64,000 nt of DNA from Streptomyces rimosus (GCF_008704655.1 NZ_CP023688.1:2046001-2110000); one strand, 5' to 3'; numbered from the stretch's first letter, positions 9,316-18,321 are shown. Notes: generated from the sequence alone by a model not told the origin. Numbers and translations: made by a program.

Positions 9316-9372
9316 GTGTCGACGTACCTGTATGCGCGCTCCCGCCCCGTCCACCGGGCTGTCCTGGGCTGA
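9316..9372 (+). CDS. Possible 18-residue leader peptide upstream of acetyltransferase
   Basis: A GTG-started ORF of 18 codons encoding STYLYARSRPVHRAVLG after the initiator. It is preceded by a strong purine-rich Shine-Dalgarno (GGAGAGGAGG) and ends 45 nt before the GNAT start. Two Arg and one His codon cluster in its middle (RSRPVHR). It could be a translated leader or attenuator, or a chance ORF in the 252-bp gap. No homologue is recalled. Confidence 0.3.
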   Translation: MSTYLYARSRPVHRAVLG

Positions 9373-9417
9373 TCTCAGCCGACCGGGAGCGCGATCCCTG
9401 CCTTCCGAGAGGACATC

Positions 9418-10344
9418 ATGACCGGGTTGGTCTTCCGCGCGCTCAGCGAGAGCGACGCGCATCTCTTCCACACACTGGACGACCCCACCGCCGGCCTCGT
9501 CGGCCACACGCTCTTCGGACGTCACTACGCGACCCTCGCTCAGGGCGGCCTGTACCGCCCCGAGTGGACCTGGGTTGCGCTGCGCGACGGCGTCGTCGTG
9601 GCGCGCGCCGCCTGGTGGGCCGGGCCGGGCGACACCCGCCCGGCCGCCCTGGACTGGTTCGACTTCGCGCCGGGCGAGTCGGACGCCGCGGCCCGTCTGC
9701 TGCGCACCGCGCCCCTGCACTCCGAGTACATACTGCTGCTGCCGCCGGGCTGGCGCGAGCAGGAGGCCGTACGGGACGCCGCGCGCGCCCGGATGGACGC
9801 GGCCGCCGCGGCCGGGCTCACACCGCTCGTCGAGCGGTTCCGCTACACCTGGACGCCCGCCTGCGGTCTGCCCGAGCCGCCGGGCCGGCTGGTGTTCCGG
9901 CCGGAGCCGGACGACGGTGTGATCCTGGACATTCTGCGGCGCGTCGAGAACGGCTCGCTGGACGCCCACGCCCGGAAGGCGATCGCCGAGGGCGGTGTGG
10001 AGCAGGCCGCGCGGGAGGAGCTGGACTTCTTCAACTGGTGCCCGTCGCCCCGCGACTGGTGGCGGGTCGCCTGGACCGCCGATCCGGGGCGGGGAGGCGA
10101 GGTCGTCGGGCTGCACATACCGGCCCGTAACCACCAGGTGCCGGTCATCGGGTTCATCGGCCTCGTGCCGGAGCACCGCGGCCGGGGGTACGGCTACGAC
10201 CTGCTCGTCGACTGCACCCGCCACCTCGCGGCCGAGGGAGCGGAGACGATCCTCGGCGAAACGGACCAGCCGAACGTCCCGATGGCGGCGGCTTTCGCCA
10301 GGGCGGGCTACCCGATGACGCAGGAGCGGGCATTCTTCATCTGA
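9418..10344 (+). CDS. GNAT family N-acetyltransferase
   Basis: 308 residues. The C-terminal half has the GNAT acetyl-CoA pyrophosphate-binding signature, GLVPEHRGRGYGYDLL, after a strand VPVIGFIG. It is followed by an ETDQPNVPMAAAF segment typical of acetyltransferases acting on small molecules or amino-terminal groups. The N-terminal half (residues 1-170) may be a second, degenerate GNAT-like domain, as in tandem GNAT proteins. The ATG at 9418 has GAGAGGA upstream. The substrate cannot be inferred. A short possible leader ORF precedes it, and a hairpin separates it from treZ. Confidence 0.8.
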   Translation: MTGLVFRALSESDAHLFHTLDDPTAGLVGHTLFGRHYATLAQGGLYRPEWTWVALRDGVVVARAAWWAGPGDTRPAALDWFDFAPGESDAAARLLRTAPLHSEYILLLPPGWREQEAVRDAARARMDAAAAAGLTPLVERFRYTWTPACGLPEPPGRLVFRPEPDDGVILDILRRVENGSLDAHARKAIAEGGVEQAAREELDFFNWCPSPRDWWRVAWTADPGRGGEVVGLHIPARNHQVPVIGFIGLVPEHRGRGYGYDLLVDCTRHLAAEGAETILGETDQPNVPMAAAFARAGYPMTQERAFFI

Positions 10345-10360
10345 GGCCGGACGGGGCTTT

Positions 10361-10383
10361 CTTCGTCCGCGCGCCGGACGAAG
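10361..10383 (+). terminator. Hairpin touching the treZ ribosome binding site
   Basis: CTTCGTCCG / CGGACGAAG, perfect 9-bp arms with a 5-nt loop, between the acetyltransferase stop and the treZ GTG at 10394. The last three stem bases are the AAG of the treZ Shine-Dalgarno AAGGAGG. It may terminate the upstream transcript, modulate treZ translation, or both. Confidence 0.45.
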
Positions 10384-10393
10384 GAGGACAGCC

Positions 10394-12283
10394 GTGCTCT
10401 TCGAGGTGTGGGCACCGGACGCCGAACGGGTCGCGCTGCATTTCGTGGCGCCCCACGGGCGCGCGGACGGCGCGACGGAAGGGGCAGACGCCAGCGGCAC
10501 GGCGGGCGACCGCGCCGCGAACGGCGCGCTGACCACGGGACACGCCGTGGCGACCGGATACGCCCCCACCGGGGCCGTGTCCGCCGAACACGTCCCCATG
10601 GAGCGCGCCCCCGGGCGCCCGGGCTGGTGGCGGGCCGACGTACCGGCCCGCCACGGCGACCGCTACGGCTTCCGCCTCGACGACGGGCCGCTCCTGCCCG
10701 ACCCGCGCTCGGCCCGGCAGCCCGAAGGGCCGGACGGGCCGAGCGCGGTCGTCGAGCACGACCGGTTCGTCTGGCAGCACCCGTGGGCCGGGCGGCCCCT
10801 GCCGGGAGCGGTGCTGTACGAGATGCACGTGGGCACGTTCACCGGCGCCGGCACCTTCGACGCGGCCGTCGAGCACCTGCCCCACCTCGCCGGCCTGGGC
10901 ATCACCCACCTGGCGCTGATGCCGGTGTGCCCGTTCCCCGGGACGCACGGCTGGGGGTACGAGGGTGTCGCGCCCTGGGCGGTCCACGAACCGTACGGCG
11001 GCCCGGACGGCCTCAAGCGCCTCGTGGACGCCGCGCACGGGCACGGTCTGGGCGTCGTCCTGGATGTCGTCCACAATCACCTGGGCCCGTCCGGCAATCA
11101 TCTGCCCGCTTTCGGGCCGTACTTCACGGAGACCCACCACACCCCGTGGGGCGCCGCGGTCAACCTTGACGCACCCGGGTCGGACGAGGTGCGCACGTAC
11201 TTCATCGGGAGCGCGCTCGCCTGGCTGCGGGACTACCGGCTCGACGGGCTGCGGCTCGATGCCGTACACGCCCTGCACGACACCCGGGCCCGCCATTTCC
11301 TCGCCGACCTGTCCGGCGCGGTCGACGCGCTCGCCACACACCTGCGCCGCCCGCTCTTCCTGATCGCCGAGTCGGACCTCAACGACCCGCGCGTCCTCGC
11401 GCCGCGCTCCGGCGGCGGTTACGGTCTGCACGCGCAGTGGAACGACGACTTCCACCACAGCCTGCACACGGCACTGACCGGCGAGTCCCAGGGCTATTAC
11501 GCCGACTTCGCGCGTGCGCCGCTCGCCGCCCTCGCCAAGACGCTGACCGGCGGCTTCTTCCACGACGGTACGTACTCCAGCTTCCGCGGCCGGCGGCACG
11601 GCAGCCCGCTGGACCGGCGCGCCACCGACGCCCACCGCCTGCTGGCCTACGCCCAGACGCACGATCAGATCGGCAACCGGGCGCTCGGCGACCGGCAGGC
11701 CGCCGGCCTCTCCCCCGGCCTGGTCGCCTGCGGCGCCGCGCTGGTGCTGTGCTCCCCGTTCACGCCGATGCTGTTCATGGGCGAGGAGTGGGCGGCCCGG
11801 ACGCCGTGGCAGTTCTTCACCGACCACACGGACCCGGAGCTGGCCGAGGCGGTACGCGACGGGCGCCGCCGCGAGTTCGCCGCGCACGGCTGGCGGGCGT
11901 CTGAGATCCCGGACCCGCAGGACCCGGCAACGCGGGACCGTTCCTGCCTGGACTGGTCGGAGCCGGAGCGCGAGCCGCACGCCGCCCTGCTGGCCTGGTA
12001 CCGCACCCTGCTGGCGGTACGCGCCGCCCACCCCGAGCTGACCGACCCGGACATGACACGGACCGAGGTCACGTACGACGAGGAGGCCCGCTGGCTGTGC
12101 GTACGGCGCGGGGCGGTGCGGGTGGTGGTGCGACTGGCCGGGGAGGGCACGGCCGGGGTGCCCGGGGCCGGCGGGCGGGCGCGGGTGCTGGCGGCGTGGC
12201 CGGACGCGGACGCGGTTGCGGCCGACCCGGACGGCGCCCTGAGGCTGCCGCCCGAGTCGGCCGCGGTGCTGAAGGAGGAGTGA
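10394..12283 (+). CDS. treZ: Malto-oligosyltrehalose trehalohydrolase TreZ
   Basis: 629-residue GH13 enzyme that hydrolyses maltooligosyl trehalose (the TreY product) to trehalose and a shortened dextrin. The N-terminal sandwich domain starts FEVWAPDAERV. The barrel shows YEMHVGTFT, GWGYEGV, LDVVHNHLGPSGN, LDGLRLDAVHA, LIAESDLNDPR and AYAQTHDQIGNR, with the FMGEEW motif near the end. An Ala/Gly/Thr-rich insertion (residues ~22-70) interrupts the N-terminal domain and is not part of the usual fold. The GTG start follows AAGGAGG by 6 nt. It works with TreY at 1386 and glgX at the window edge. Confidence 0.95.
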   Translation: MLFEVWAPDAERVALHFVAPHGRADGATEGADASGTAGDRAANGALTTGHAVATGYAPTGAVSAEHVPMERAPGRPGWWRADVPARHGDRYGFRLDDGPLLPDPRSARQPEGPDGPSAVVEHDRFVWQHPWAGRPLPGAVLYEMHVGTFTGAGTFDAAVEHLPHLAGLGITHLALMPVCPFPGTHGWGYEGVAPWAVHEPYGGPDGLKRLVDAAHGHGLGVVLDVVHNHLGPSGNHLPAFGPYFTETHHTPWGAAVNLDAPGSDEVRTYFIGSALAWLRDYRLDGLRLDAVHALHDTRARHFLADLSGAVDALATHLRRPLFLIAESDLNDPRVLAPRSGGGYGLHAQWNDDFHHSLHTALTGESQGYYADFARAPLAALAKTLTGGFFHDGTYSSFRGRRHGSPLDRRATDAHRLLAYAQTHDQIGNRALGDRQAAGLSPGLVACGAALVLCSPFTPMLFMGEEWAARTPWQFFTDHTDPELAEAVRDGRRREFAAHGWRASEIPDPQDPATRDRSCLDWSEPEREPHAALLAWYRTLLAVRAAHPELTDPDMTRTEVTYDEEARWLCVRRGAVRVVVRLAGEGTAGVPGAGGRARVLAAWPDADAVAADPDGALRLPPESAAVLKEE

Positions 12284-12301
12284 CGCGCCCCGGACGGGGA
12301 A

Positions 12302-12835
12302 TCAGCGCTGGAACTCCGCGACGAAGGTCTCGCAGAACGCCTTCAGATCGTCCGGCTTACGGCTGGTGATCAGCGTGTTCGGACCGCCCGTGCAGACCTT
12401 GACCTGCTCGTCCACCCAGTTGCCGCCGGCGTTGCGGATGTCCGTCCGCAGGCTCGGCCAGGACGTCAGCGTACGGTCGCGGACCACGTCCGCCTCGATC
12501 AGCGTCCACGGCGCGTGGCAGATGGCCGCGACCGGCTTGCCCGCGTCGAAGAAGCCGCGGACGAACGCGACGGCCTTCTCGTCCATCCGCAGCGCGTCCG
12601 GGTTGGCGACGCCGCCGGGCAGCACCAGCCCGTCGAAGTCGCCGACCTGTGCCTGGTCCACGGTCCGGTCGACGGGGAAGGTGTCCGCCTTGTCCAGGTG
12701 GTTGAACGCCTGCACACGGCCGGACTCGGTGGAGACGAGCTTCGGGGTACCGCCCGCGTCGATCACCGCCTGCCACGGTTCGGTCAGCTCGACCTGCTCG
12801 ATGCCTTCGGGTGCTACGAGAAACGCCACCTGCAT
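12302..12835 (-). CDS. DJ-1/PfpI family type 1 glutamine amidotransferase-like protein
   Basis: 177 residues of the DJ-1/PfpI superfamily. The nucleophile elbow AICHAPW places the reactive Cys at 106 followed by His107, and DGLVLPGG is the conserved preceding strand-turn. Members act as chaperones, deglycases or stress-induced hydrolases (YhbO/PfpI group); a precise activity cannot be assigned. Start ATG at 12835. It is convergent with treZ with an 18-bp gap and divergent from the PucR regulator across 199 bp. Confidence 0.85.
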   Translation of the reverse strand: MQVAFLVAPEGIEQVELTEPWQAVIDAGGTPKLVSTESGRVQAFNHLDKADTFPVDRTVDQAQVGDFDGLVLPGGVANPDALRMDEKAVAFVRGFFDAGKPVAAICHAPWTLIEADVVRDRTLTSWPSLRTDIRNAGGNWVDEQVKVCTGGPNTLITSRKPDDLKAFCETFVAEFQR

Positions 12836-13034
12836 GGCCGTTCATCCTTTGCGTTCGTCTTGCGTAGGAAGGGATGTTCCCTCTGCGGTCTTCTTTTCGC
12901 ATCCCCGGTCGCAACCGGGCAAAAACGTGCCAAATGGGAGGTGATACGTCCTGGGGCAGCGGGTACCGGGATGCGTCACCCCGCAAACAGGGCAGTCAGC
13001 CCTATATCCCAGCTGTCCATCGCGGCTTCATCTG

Positions 13035-13051
13035 ATGGACACTGTGTCCAT
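13035..13051. promoter_or_regulatory. Palindrome over the PucR-gene start
   Basis: ATGGACAC-T-GTGTCCAT is a perfect 8-bp dyad around a single base. It covers the first possible ATG (13035) and reaches the second (13050) of the PucR-family gene. This is a good candidate autoregulatory operator; the overlap with both candidate starts is unusual. Confidence 0.45.
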
Positions 13052-14588
13052 GCCCCTGCGTATCGCCGACCTCCTCGCCCGGCCGGAGCTGAACCTGTCC
13101 CTCACCTACGACGTCCCGGCCGGGCAGCTGGACCGTACGGTCGAGGCCGCGACCGTCTCCGACCTGCTGCATCCGGGCAAGTGGCTGCAGGGCGGCGAGC
13201 TGCTGATGACCATCGGCCTGGTACTGCCGATGGAACCGGCGGCCTGCCGGACGTACGTACAGGACGTGACCGAAGGCGGGGCGGCCTGCCTGGCGCTCGG
13301 GCTGGGCCGCGGACTCCCGTACCAGAAAGCCCCCGCACCGCTGGTCGACGCCGCGCGCGAAGCGGGTCTGCCGCTGCTGACGGTGCCCGACGAGGTGCCG
13401 TTCATCGCCGTCACCAAGGCGGTGTTCGACGCGCGCGCCGACGAGCAGCGCGCGGTGCTCCAGCGCGCGTTCGCCACGCAGCGGCGGCTCACCGCGGCGG
13501 CGACGGACAGCGGCCTGCAACCGATGCTGGAGGAGTGGACCGCCGCCACCGGAGTCGGCGCCACGGTGCTCGACCCGCTCGGGCGGCTGCTCGCCACGGG
13601 CGGCGGGCAGTCGGCCCCGCCACCGGCCGCACGGGACCTCGTGGAACGGGTCGCCGCCCGCGGCCTGCGCGGCAGCGCGTCCAGTACGGCCGGTGGCCGC
13701 CAGCTTGAGGTGCAGCCGCTCGGCGCCCGGCGGCTGCGCGGCCTGCTGCTGCTCGTAGGCTCCCCGGACGCGGCAGCGCGCGCTGTGGTGCCCGGCCTGG
13801 TCTCGCTGCTCTCTCTGGAACTGGAGCGCCGCCACCTCATGGACGAGCCGGAGCGCCGCCGCAGGTCGGCGCTACTGGCGGAGCTGCTGTCCGACGAAGA
13901 AGGCCCGGCGGGGCGCGCCCACGGCATCCTCGCCGCCGCCGGCCTGCACGACGACCGGGTGCGCGGCGTCGTCATCGAACCCCCGGCCGCGGGCCCGGCG
14001 GACAGCGGTCCGCACGACATCGCCGCCGACCTGGCCCTGGCCGTCCCCGGCGGCCTGGTCCGCGTCGCGGAGAGCGGGCTCATCGAGGCCGTGGTGGGCG
14101 CGGGCCTGGACGTACGCGACGTACTCGGCCGGTTCGCGCCGCACTGCCCCGCGGGCATCGGCCCACTCGCCCCGCCGGACACCGTACGGGTCTCCCTGCG
14201 GCAGGCGGCTGGGCTGCTGGGCGTCAGCCGGGCGAGCGGGGTGCCGGAGGAGGCCCGGCAGAGCGCGGCCAGCCGACTGCTGCTGGACCTCGGCGACCGC
14301 CGTACGTTGCACGGTTACGCCGACGCCGTCCTCGGCCCGCTCGATCTCGCCGACCACGGCGAGGAGTTGCTGACGACGCTCGCCGCCTGGCTGGAGACCG
14401 GCGGCGCGTGGGACGCCACCAGCCGCCGCCTCGGCGTGCACCGGCACACCGTACGCAACCGCCTCGACAAGGCCATGGACTTGACGGGCCGCCGGCTCGA
14501 CGACCCCGACGACCGCTTCGACCTGTGGCTGGCCACCCGCATCCGAAGCGGCGGCGACCTCAGGGCCGGCGGCCCCGGACGGTCCTGA
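13035..14588 (+). CDS. PucR family transcriptional regulator
   Basis: 517 residues (512 if translation starts at the ATG at 13050). The N-terminal ~120 residues are the PucR/purine-catabolism regulatory domain (MPLRIADLL, VSDLLHPGKWLQGGELLMT). A GGDEF-like central region follows, and a C-terminal PucR helix-turn-helix is clear (WDATSRRLGVHRHTVRNRL, DDRFDLWLATRI). PucR proteins control purine or amino-acid catabolism genes; none is adjacent, so the regulon is unknown. Neither start has a strong Shine-Dalgarno. The divergent PfpI-like gene is a possible target. Confidence 0.85.
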   Translation: MDTVSMPLRIADLLARPELNLSLTYDVPAGQLDRTVEAATVSDLLHPGKWLQGGELLMTIGLVLPMEPAACRTYVQDVTEGGAACLALGLGRGLPYQKAPAPLVDAAREAGLPLLTVPDEVPFIAVTKAVFDARADEQRAVLQRAFATQRRLTAAATDSGLQPMLEEWTAATGVGATVLDPLGRLLATGGGQSAPPPAARDLVERVAARGLRGSASSTAGGRQLEVQPLGARRLRGLLLLVGSPDAAARAVVPGLVSLLSLELERRHLMDEPERRRRSALLAELLSDEEGPAGRAHGILAAAGLHDDRVRGVVIEPPAAGPADSGPHDIAADLALAVPGGLVRVAESGLIEAVVGAGLDVRDVLGRFAPHCPAGIGPLAPPDTVRVSLRQAAGLLGVSRASGVPEEARQSAASRLLLDLGDRRTLHGYADAVLGPLDLADHGEELLTTLAAWLETGGAWDATSRRLGVHRHTVRNRLDKAMDLTGRRLDDPDDRFDLWLATRIRSGGDLRAGGPGRS

Positions 14589-14736
14589 GCCCTACCACCG
14601 CGCCCCGACGGCCCACCCTGACAACCGCCTTCGCACCCCGGCGGCCTGCCCTGACCACCGCCTCCGCACCCCGATGTGTCCAACAGCCCACCCCCCTGCA
14701 TGTCCCCACCCCCCTCTCCTGTCCTACCGTCAGGGG

Positions 14737-15642
14737 ATGCAGACCCCATGCTCCGAAGGAGACCGCACCGCCGAGGCCGACCGGGACGGGGCGGCGCCCG
14801 GCCGGCTGATGGCCATCAGTGACCTGCACATCCGCTACGAGGAGAACCGCGCCATCGTCGACCGGCTGCGGCCCGCCTCGGACGCCGACTGGCTGCTGGT
14901 GGCCGGGGACGTCGGTGAGTACGTCGAGGACATCCGCTGGGCACTGACCGTGCTCAGCCGGCGCTTCGCCAAGGTGATCTGGGTGCCCGGCAACCACGAG
15001 TTGTGGACGCCGTCCAACGACCCCGTACAGCTGCGCGGCGTCCAGCGCTACGAGCACCTGGTGGCCATATGCCGGGAGCTGGGCGTGCTGACGCCCGAGG
15101 ACCCTTACCCGGTCTGGGAGGGCGAGGGCGGCCCCGCCGTGATCGCCCCGCTCTTCGCACTGTACGACTACAGCTTCCGCCCGCCCGGCACCCACACCAA
15201 GGAAGCGGCACTGGCCGTCGCCGAGCAGGCCGGGGTGGTCTGCACGGACGAGTTCTTCCTCCACCCGGACCCGTACCCGACCAGGGAGGCATGGTGCCGG
15301 GCCCGCATCGCGGCCACCGAGGCCCGGCTCGCCGAGATCCCCGAAGACCTGCCCACCGTCCTGGTCAACCACTGGCCGATCGTCCGCGAGCCCACCGAGC
15401 CCCTGTGGCACCCGGAATTCGCCCTGTGGTGCGGCACCAAAGCCACCGCCAACTGGCCCCGCCGCTTCCGCGCCGCCTCCGTCGTCTACGGCCACCTGCA
15501 CATCCCGCGCACCATCGAGGTCGACGGCGTCCCGCACATCGAGGTCTCCCTCGGCTACCCGCGCGAGTGGCGCCGCCGCAAGGCGGCCCCGGGGCAACAG
15601 GTGCAGATTCTGCCGGCGGTGGCTCGGGCGCCGCAGTTCTGA
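14737..15642 (+). CDS. Calcineurin-like metallophosphoesterase
   Basis: 301 residues. It carries all five metallophosphoesterase motifs in order: SDLHIRY, GDVGEY, GNHELW, LVNHWP and GHLHIPR, so a dinuclear metal site is expected. The ATG at 14737 (GGGG just upstream) is preferred over an in-frame ATG at 14674. The substrate is unknown; relatives are annotated only as phosphohydrolases. It follows the PucR gene by 148 bp on the same strand and is convergent with msrB, with a long GC hairpin between. Confidence 0.85.
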   Translation: MQTPCSEGDRTAEADRDGAAPGRLMAISDLHIRYEENRAIVDRLRPASDADWLLVAGDVGEYVEDIRWALTVLSRRFAKVIWVPGNHELWTPSNDPVQLRGVQRYEHLVAICRELGVLTPEDPYPVWEGEGGPAVIAPLFALYDYSFRPPGTHTKEAALAVAEQAGVVCTDEFFLHPDPYPTREAWCRARIAATEARLAEIPEDLPTVLVNHWPIVREPTEPLWHPEFALWCGTKATANWPRRFRAASVVYGHLHIPRTIEVDGVPHIEVSLGYPREWRRRKAAPGQQVQILPAVARAPQF

Positions 15643-15670
15643 CGGGGCCGCGGGGCGCCACGCGGCGTAC

Positions 15671-15706
15671 GGCCGCCGGACCGGCTCGGCGCCGGACCCG
15701 GCGGCC
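15671..15706. terminator. Nested GC hairpin between metallophosphoesterase and msrB
   Basis: GGCCGCCGG (15671-15679) pairs with CCGGCGGCC (15698-15706). The 18-nt intervening part folds further (CCGGC/GCCGG). It lies between convergent stop codons, so it is a likely bidirectional terminator; it has no U tract, as is usual in Streptomyces. Confidence 0.6.
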
Positions 15707-15712
15707 CCGCCC

Positions 15713-16120
15713 TCAGTCCCCGTCCGCCCTCAGCCGCACCGAGATCGAGTTGATGCAGTACCGCTGGCCGGTCGGGGTCGGGTAGCCCTCGCCCTCGAAG
15801 ACGTGGCCGAGGTGGGAGCCGCAGCGGGCGCAGCGGACCTCTGTGCGGACCATGCCGTGGGAGCGGTCCTCCAGGAGTTCGACGGCGTCGGTGTCCTTGG
15901 GGTCGTAGAAGGACGGCCAGCCGCAGTGGCTCTCGAACTTGGTTTCCGAGCGGAACAGTTCGGCGCCGCAGGCGCGGCAGGAGTAGACGCCCGCGGTCTT
16001 GGTGTCGGTGTACTCGCCGACGAAGGCGGGCTCCGTGCCGCCCTGGCGCAGGACCTGGTACTCCTGCGGGGTCAGCTCGGCGCGCCACTGCTCGTCCGGC
16101 TTGTCGATCTCGTACGGCAT
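15713..16120 (-). CDS. msrB: Peptide-methionine (R)-S-oxide reductase MsrB
   Basis: 135 residues, full length for MsrB. It reduces methionine-R-sulfoxide in proteins using thioredoxin. Zinc-binding CxxC pairs are seen in SCRACGAELF and RCARCGSHLGHVF. The catalytic Cys is in RYCINS near the C-terminus, and FESHCGWPSF carries a further conserved Cys-containing motif. Start ATG at 16120. It lies 19 bp downstream of murC on the same strand and may be cotranscribed with it. Confidence 0.96.
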   Translation of the reverse strand: MPYEIDKPDEQWRAELTPQEYQVLRQGGTEPAFVGEYTDTKTAGVYSCRACGAELFRSETKFESHCGWPSFYDPKDTDAVELLEDRSHGMVRTEVRCARCGSHLGHVFEGEGYPTPTGQRYCINSISVRLRADGD

Positions 16121-16139
16121 ACGGTCCCTCTCCCTCGGG

Positions 16140-17543
16140 TCAGTTCTGCAGGCGCGCGAGGATCTGCGGGCCCAGTTCGGTCACGTCGCCCGCGCCCATG
16201 GTGAGAACAAGGTCGCCCGGCCGCGCCATTCCTGCGACGACCTCGGGGACGGCGGTCTTGTCCGGCTCGGCGGTCACCCGGGCGCCGGCGGCCTGGGCCG
16301 CGTCGATGATCAGGGCGCTGGTGATGCCGGGAATCGGGTCCTCCCGGGCCGGGTAGATGTCCAGGACCACGGAGGCGTCGGCGAGGGCGAGCGCCTCGCC
16401 CATCTCCTTGCCCAGCTCCTGGGTGCGGGAGAAGAGGTGCGGCTGGAAGACGACCAGGACGCGGGAGCCGGCGGCGGCGCCGCGGATGGCCTCCAGGTCG
16501 GCGGTCATCTCGGTGGGGTGGTGGGCGTAGGAGTCGATGACCTGGACGCCGGCGGCCTCGCCCTGGAGCTGGAGGCGGCGCTTGACGCCCTTGTACGTGC
16601 CGAGCGCGGAGGCCAGGTTGTGCGGCGGGAGGCCGAGCGCGGTGCCGGCAGCGAGGGCGGCGACGGCGTTGAGCGCGTAGTGCCGGCCGGGGACCGAGAC
16701 GGTGAAGGTGAGGATCTTGCCGTTGGCGAGGGCGACGGTGACCTCGCTGGTCAGCCCGCGCTGGTTGATCTTGAGGACGCGTACGTCGGCGTCCTCGGCC
16801 TCGCCGTACGTGACGATCTCGATGTCGAGGCGGCCGGCCAGGCGGGAGGTCAGCTCCCGGGCGCCGGGGTGGTCGGCGGAGATCACGAGGGTGCCGCCGG
16901 GGCGGATGCGGGCGGCGAACGTCTCGAAGGACTCGTAGATCTCGTCCATGGAGGCGTAGTTGGCGTGGTGGTCCAGCTCCACGTTGAGGACGATGGCGAC
17001 CTCGGGCGCGTACTTGTGGAAGCTGCGGTCGCTCTCGTCCGCCTCGGCGACGAAGATCTCGCCGCTGCCGTGCTCGGCGTTGGAGCCGGGGGCGTCCAGG
17101 TCGCCGCCGATCGCGTACGACGGGGACAGGCCCAGCGAGGCGAGGGAGACGGCCAGCATGGAGGTGGTGGTCGTCTTGCCGTGGGTGCCGGCCACGGCGA
17201 TCGGGCGCAGGCCGTCCATGAGGGAGGCGAGCGCGTCGGAGCGGTGCACGACGGGGATGCCGCGCTCGCGGGCCGCGGCCAGCTCCGGGTTGTCGTCGCG
17301 GATGGCGGAGGAGACGACGACGCTGGTGGCGTCCTCGGCGAGGTGGGCGGCGGCGTGGCCGATGTGCACCGTGGCGCCGAGGTCGCGCAGGGCGCGGGCG
17401 GTCGCCGACTCCTTGGCGTCACTGCCCGCGACCCGGGCGCCGCGCTGGGTGAGGATCTTCGCAATGCCGGACATCCCGGCGCCGCCGATGCCGATGAAGT
17501 GCGGTCGGTCCATCGCGTCGGGGATGCCCGGGGACGGTGCCAT
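16140..17543 (-). CDS. murC: UDP-N-acetylmuramate--L-alanine ligase MurC
   Basis: 467 residues. It adds L-alanine to UDP-MurNAc with ATP in cytoplasmic peptidoglycan precursor synthesis. The nucleotide-binding N-terminus HFIGIGGAGMSGIA, the ATP loop GTHGKTTTTSM, the substrate region EADESDRSF, the HHAN motif and the DSYAHHPTE motif are diagnostic. An in-frame Met at residue 11 is an alternative start, but homologues often carry a short leader. It stands apart from the mur/fts division cluster. The response regulator gene ends 112 bp upstream on the same strand. Confidence 0.96.
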   Translation of the reverse strand: MAPSPGIPDAMDRPHFIGIGGAGMSGIAKILTQRGARVAGSDAKESATARALRDLGATVHIGHAAAHLAEDATSVVVSSAIRDDNPELAAARERGIPVVHRSDALASLMDGLRPIAVAGTHGKTTTTSMLAVSLASLGLSPSYAIGGDLDAPGSNAEHGSGEIFVAEADESDRSFHKYAPEVAIVLNVELDHHANYASMDEIYESFETFAARIRPGGTLVISADHPGARELTSRLAGRLDIEIVTYGEAEDADVRVLKINQRGLTSEVTVALANGKILTFTVSVPGRHYALNAVAALAAGTALGLPPHNLASALGTYKGVKRRLQLQGEAAGVQVIDSYAHHPTEMTADLEAIRGAAAGSRVLVVFQPHLFSRTQELGKEMGEALALADASVVLDIYPAREDPIPGITSALIIDAAQAAGARVTAEPDKTAVPEVVAGMARPGDLVLTMGAGDVTELGPQILARLQN

Positions 17544-17655
17544 GCGTCAGTCTCCTGCTCGTCGGTCTCTGTGATCCGTGATCTCTGCGGTCCGTACGCG
17601 CACGATTCTCGCACCCGGCACCGACAGCCGGTGCCGGGCGGGCCGGAGCGCGGGG

Positions 17656-18321
17656 TCAGCGCCGGATCAGCCCGCGCGCGGTGGCCGCGGCGACCGCCGC
17701 CGTACGGGAGTCGACGCCCAGCTTGGCGTAGATGTGCACCAGGTGGGACTTGACCGTGGCCTGGCTGAGGAAGAGCCGTTTGCTGATCGCGGCGTTGGAC
17801 AGCCCGTCGGCGACGAGCTGGAGCACCTCGGTCTCCCGGCGGGACAGGGCCGCGGCGGGCGCCCGCATCCGGTCCATCAGGCGCAGCGCGATGGTCGGTG
17901 CGAGGGCGGACTTGCCGGCCGCCGCGGCGCGGACGGCGGCGGCCAGTTCCTCGGGCGGCGCGTCCTTGAGGAGGTAGCCGGTGGCGCCGGCCTCGATGGC
18001 GGCGAGGATGTCCGCGTCGGTGTCGAACGTGGTCAGGACCAGGACGTGCGGGGCACCCTCGCGGGCGGTGATGGCGGCGGTGGCCTGCGAGCCCAGCATC
18101 CGGCCGCCGAACTGGAGGTCCATCAGGACCACGTCGACGCCCGGCCGGGCGGCCCGCTCGACGGCCTCCTCGGCCGTGGGCACGTCGGCGACGACCTCGA
18201 AGCCCGGCTCGGTCTCCAGGACGGCGCGCAGACCGGCCCGTACCACCGGGTGGTCGTCGGCGAGGAGGAGACGGATGGGGGCGGGGCCGGGGCGGCCGGC
18301 GGGGTCGGGGAGGTGGCTCAC
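17656..18321 (-). CDS. NarL/LuxR-type response regulator
   Basis: 221 residues. Receiver domain with acidic pair in LLADDHPVVRAG, phosphoacceptor Asp68 in LMDLQFGG, and the GYLLKD lysine motif. The C-terminal LuxR HTH is RETEVLQLVADGLSNAAISKRL, ending with TVKSHLVHIYAKL. It overlaps the upstream sensor kinase gene by 4 nt (ATGA), so the two are translationally coupled. The divergent ABC exporter at 19822 is the obvious candidate target. Confidence 0.93.
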   Translation of the reverse strand: MSHLPDPAGRPGPAPIRLLLADDHPVVRAGLRAVLETEPGFEVVADVPTAEEAVERAARPGVDVVLMDLQFGGRMLGSQATAAITAREGAPHVLVLTTFDTDADILAAIEAGATGYLLKDAPPEELAAAVRAAAAGKSALAPTIALRLMDRMRAPAAALSRRETEVLQLVADGLSNAAISKRLFLSQATVKSHLVHIYAKLGVDSRTAAVAAATARGLIRR

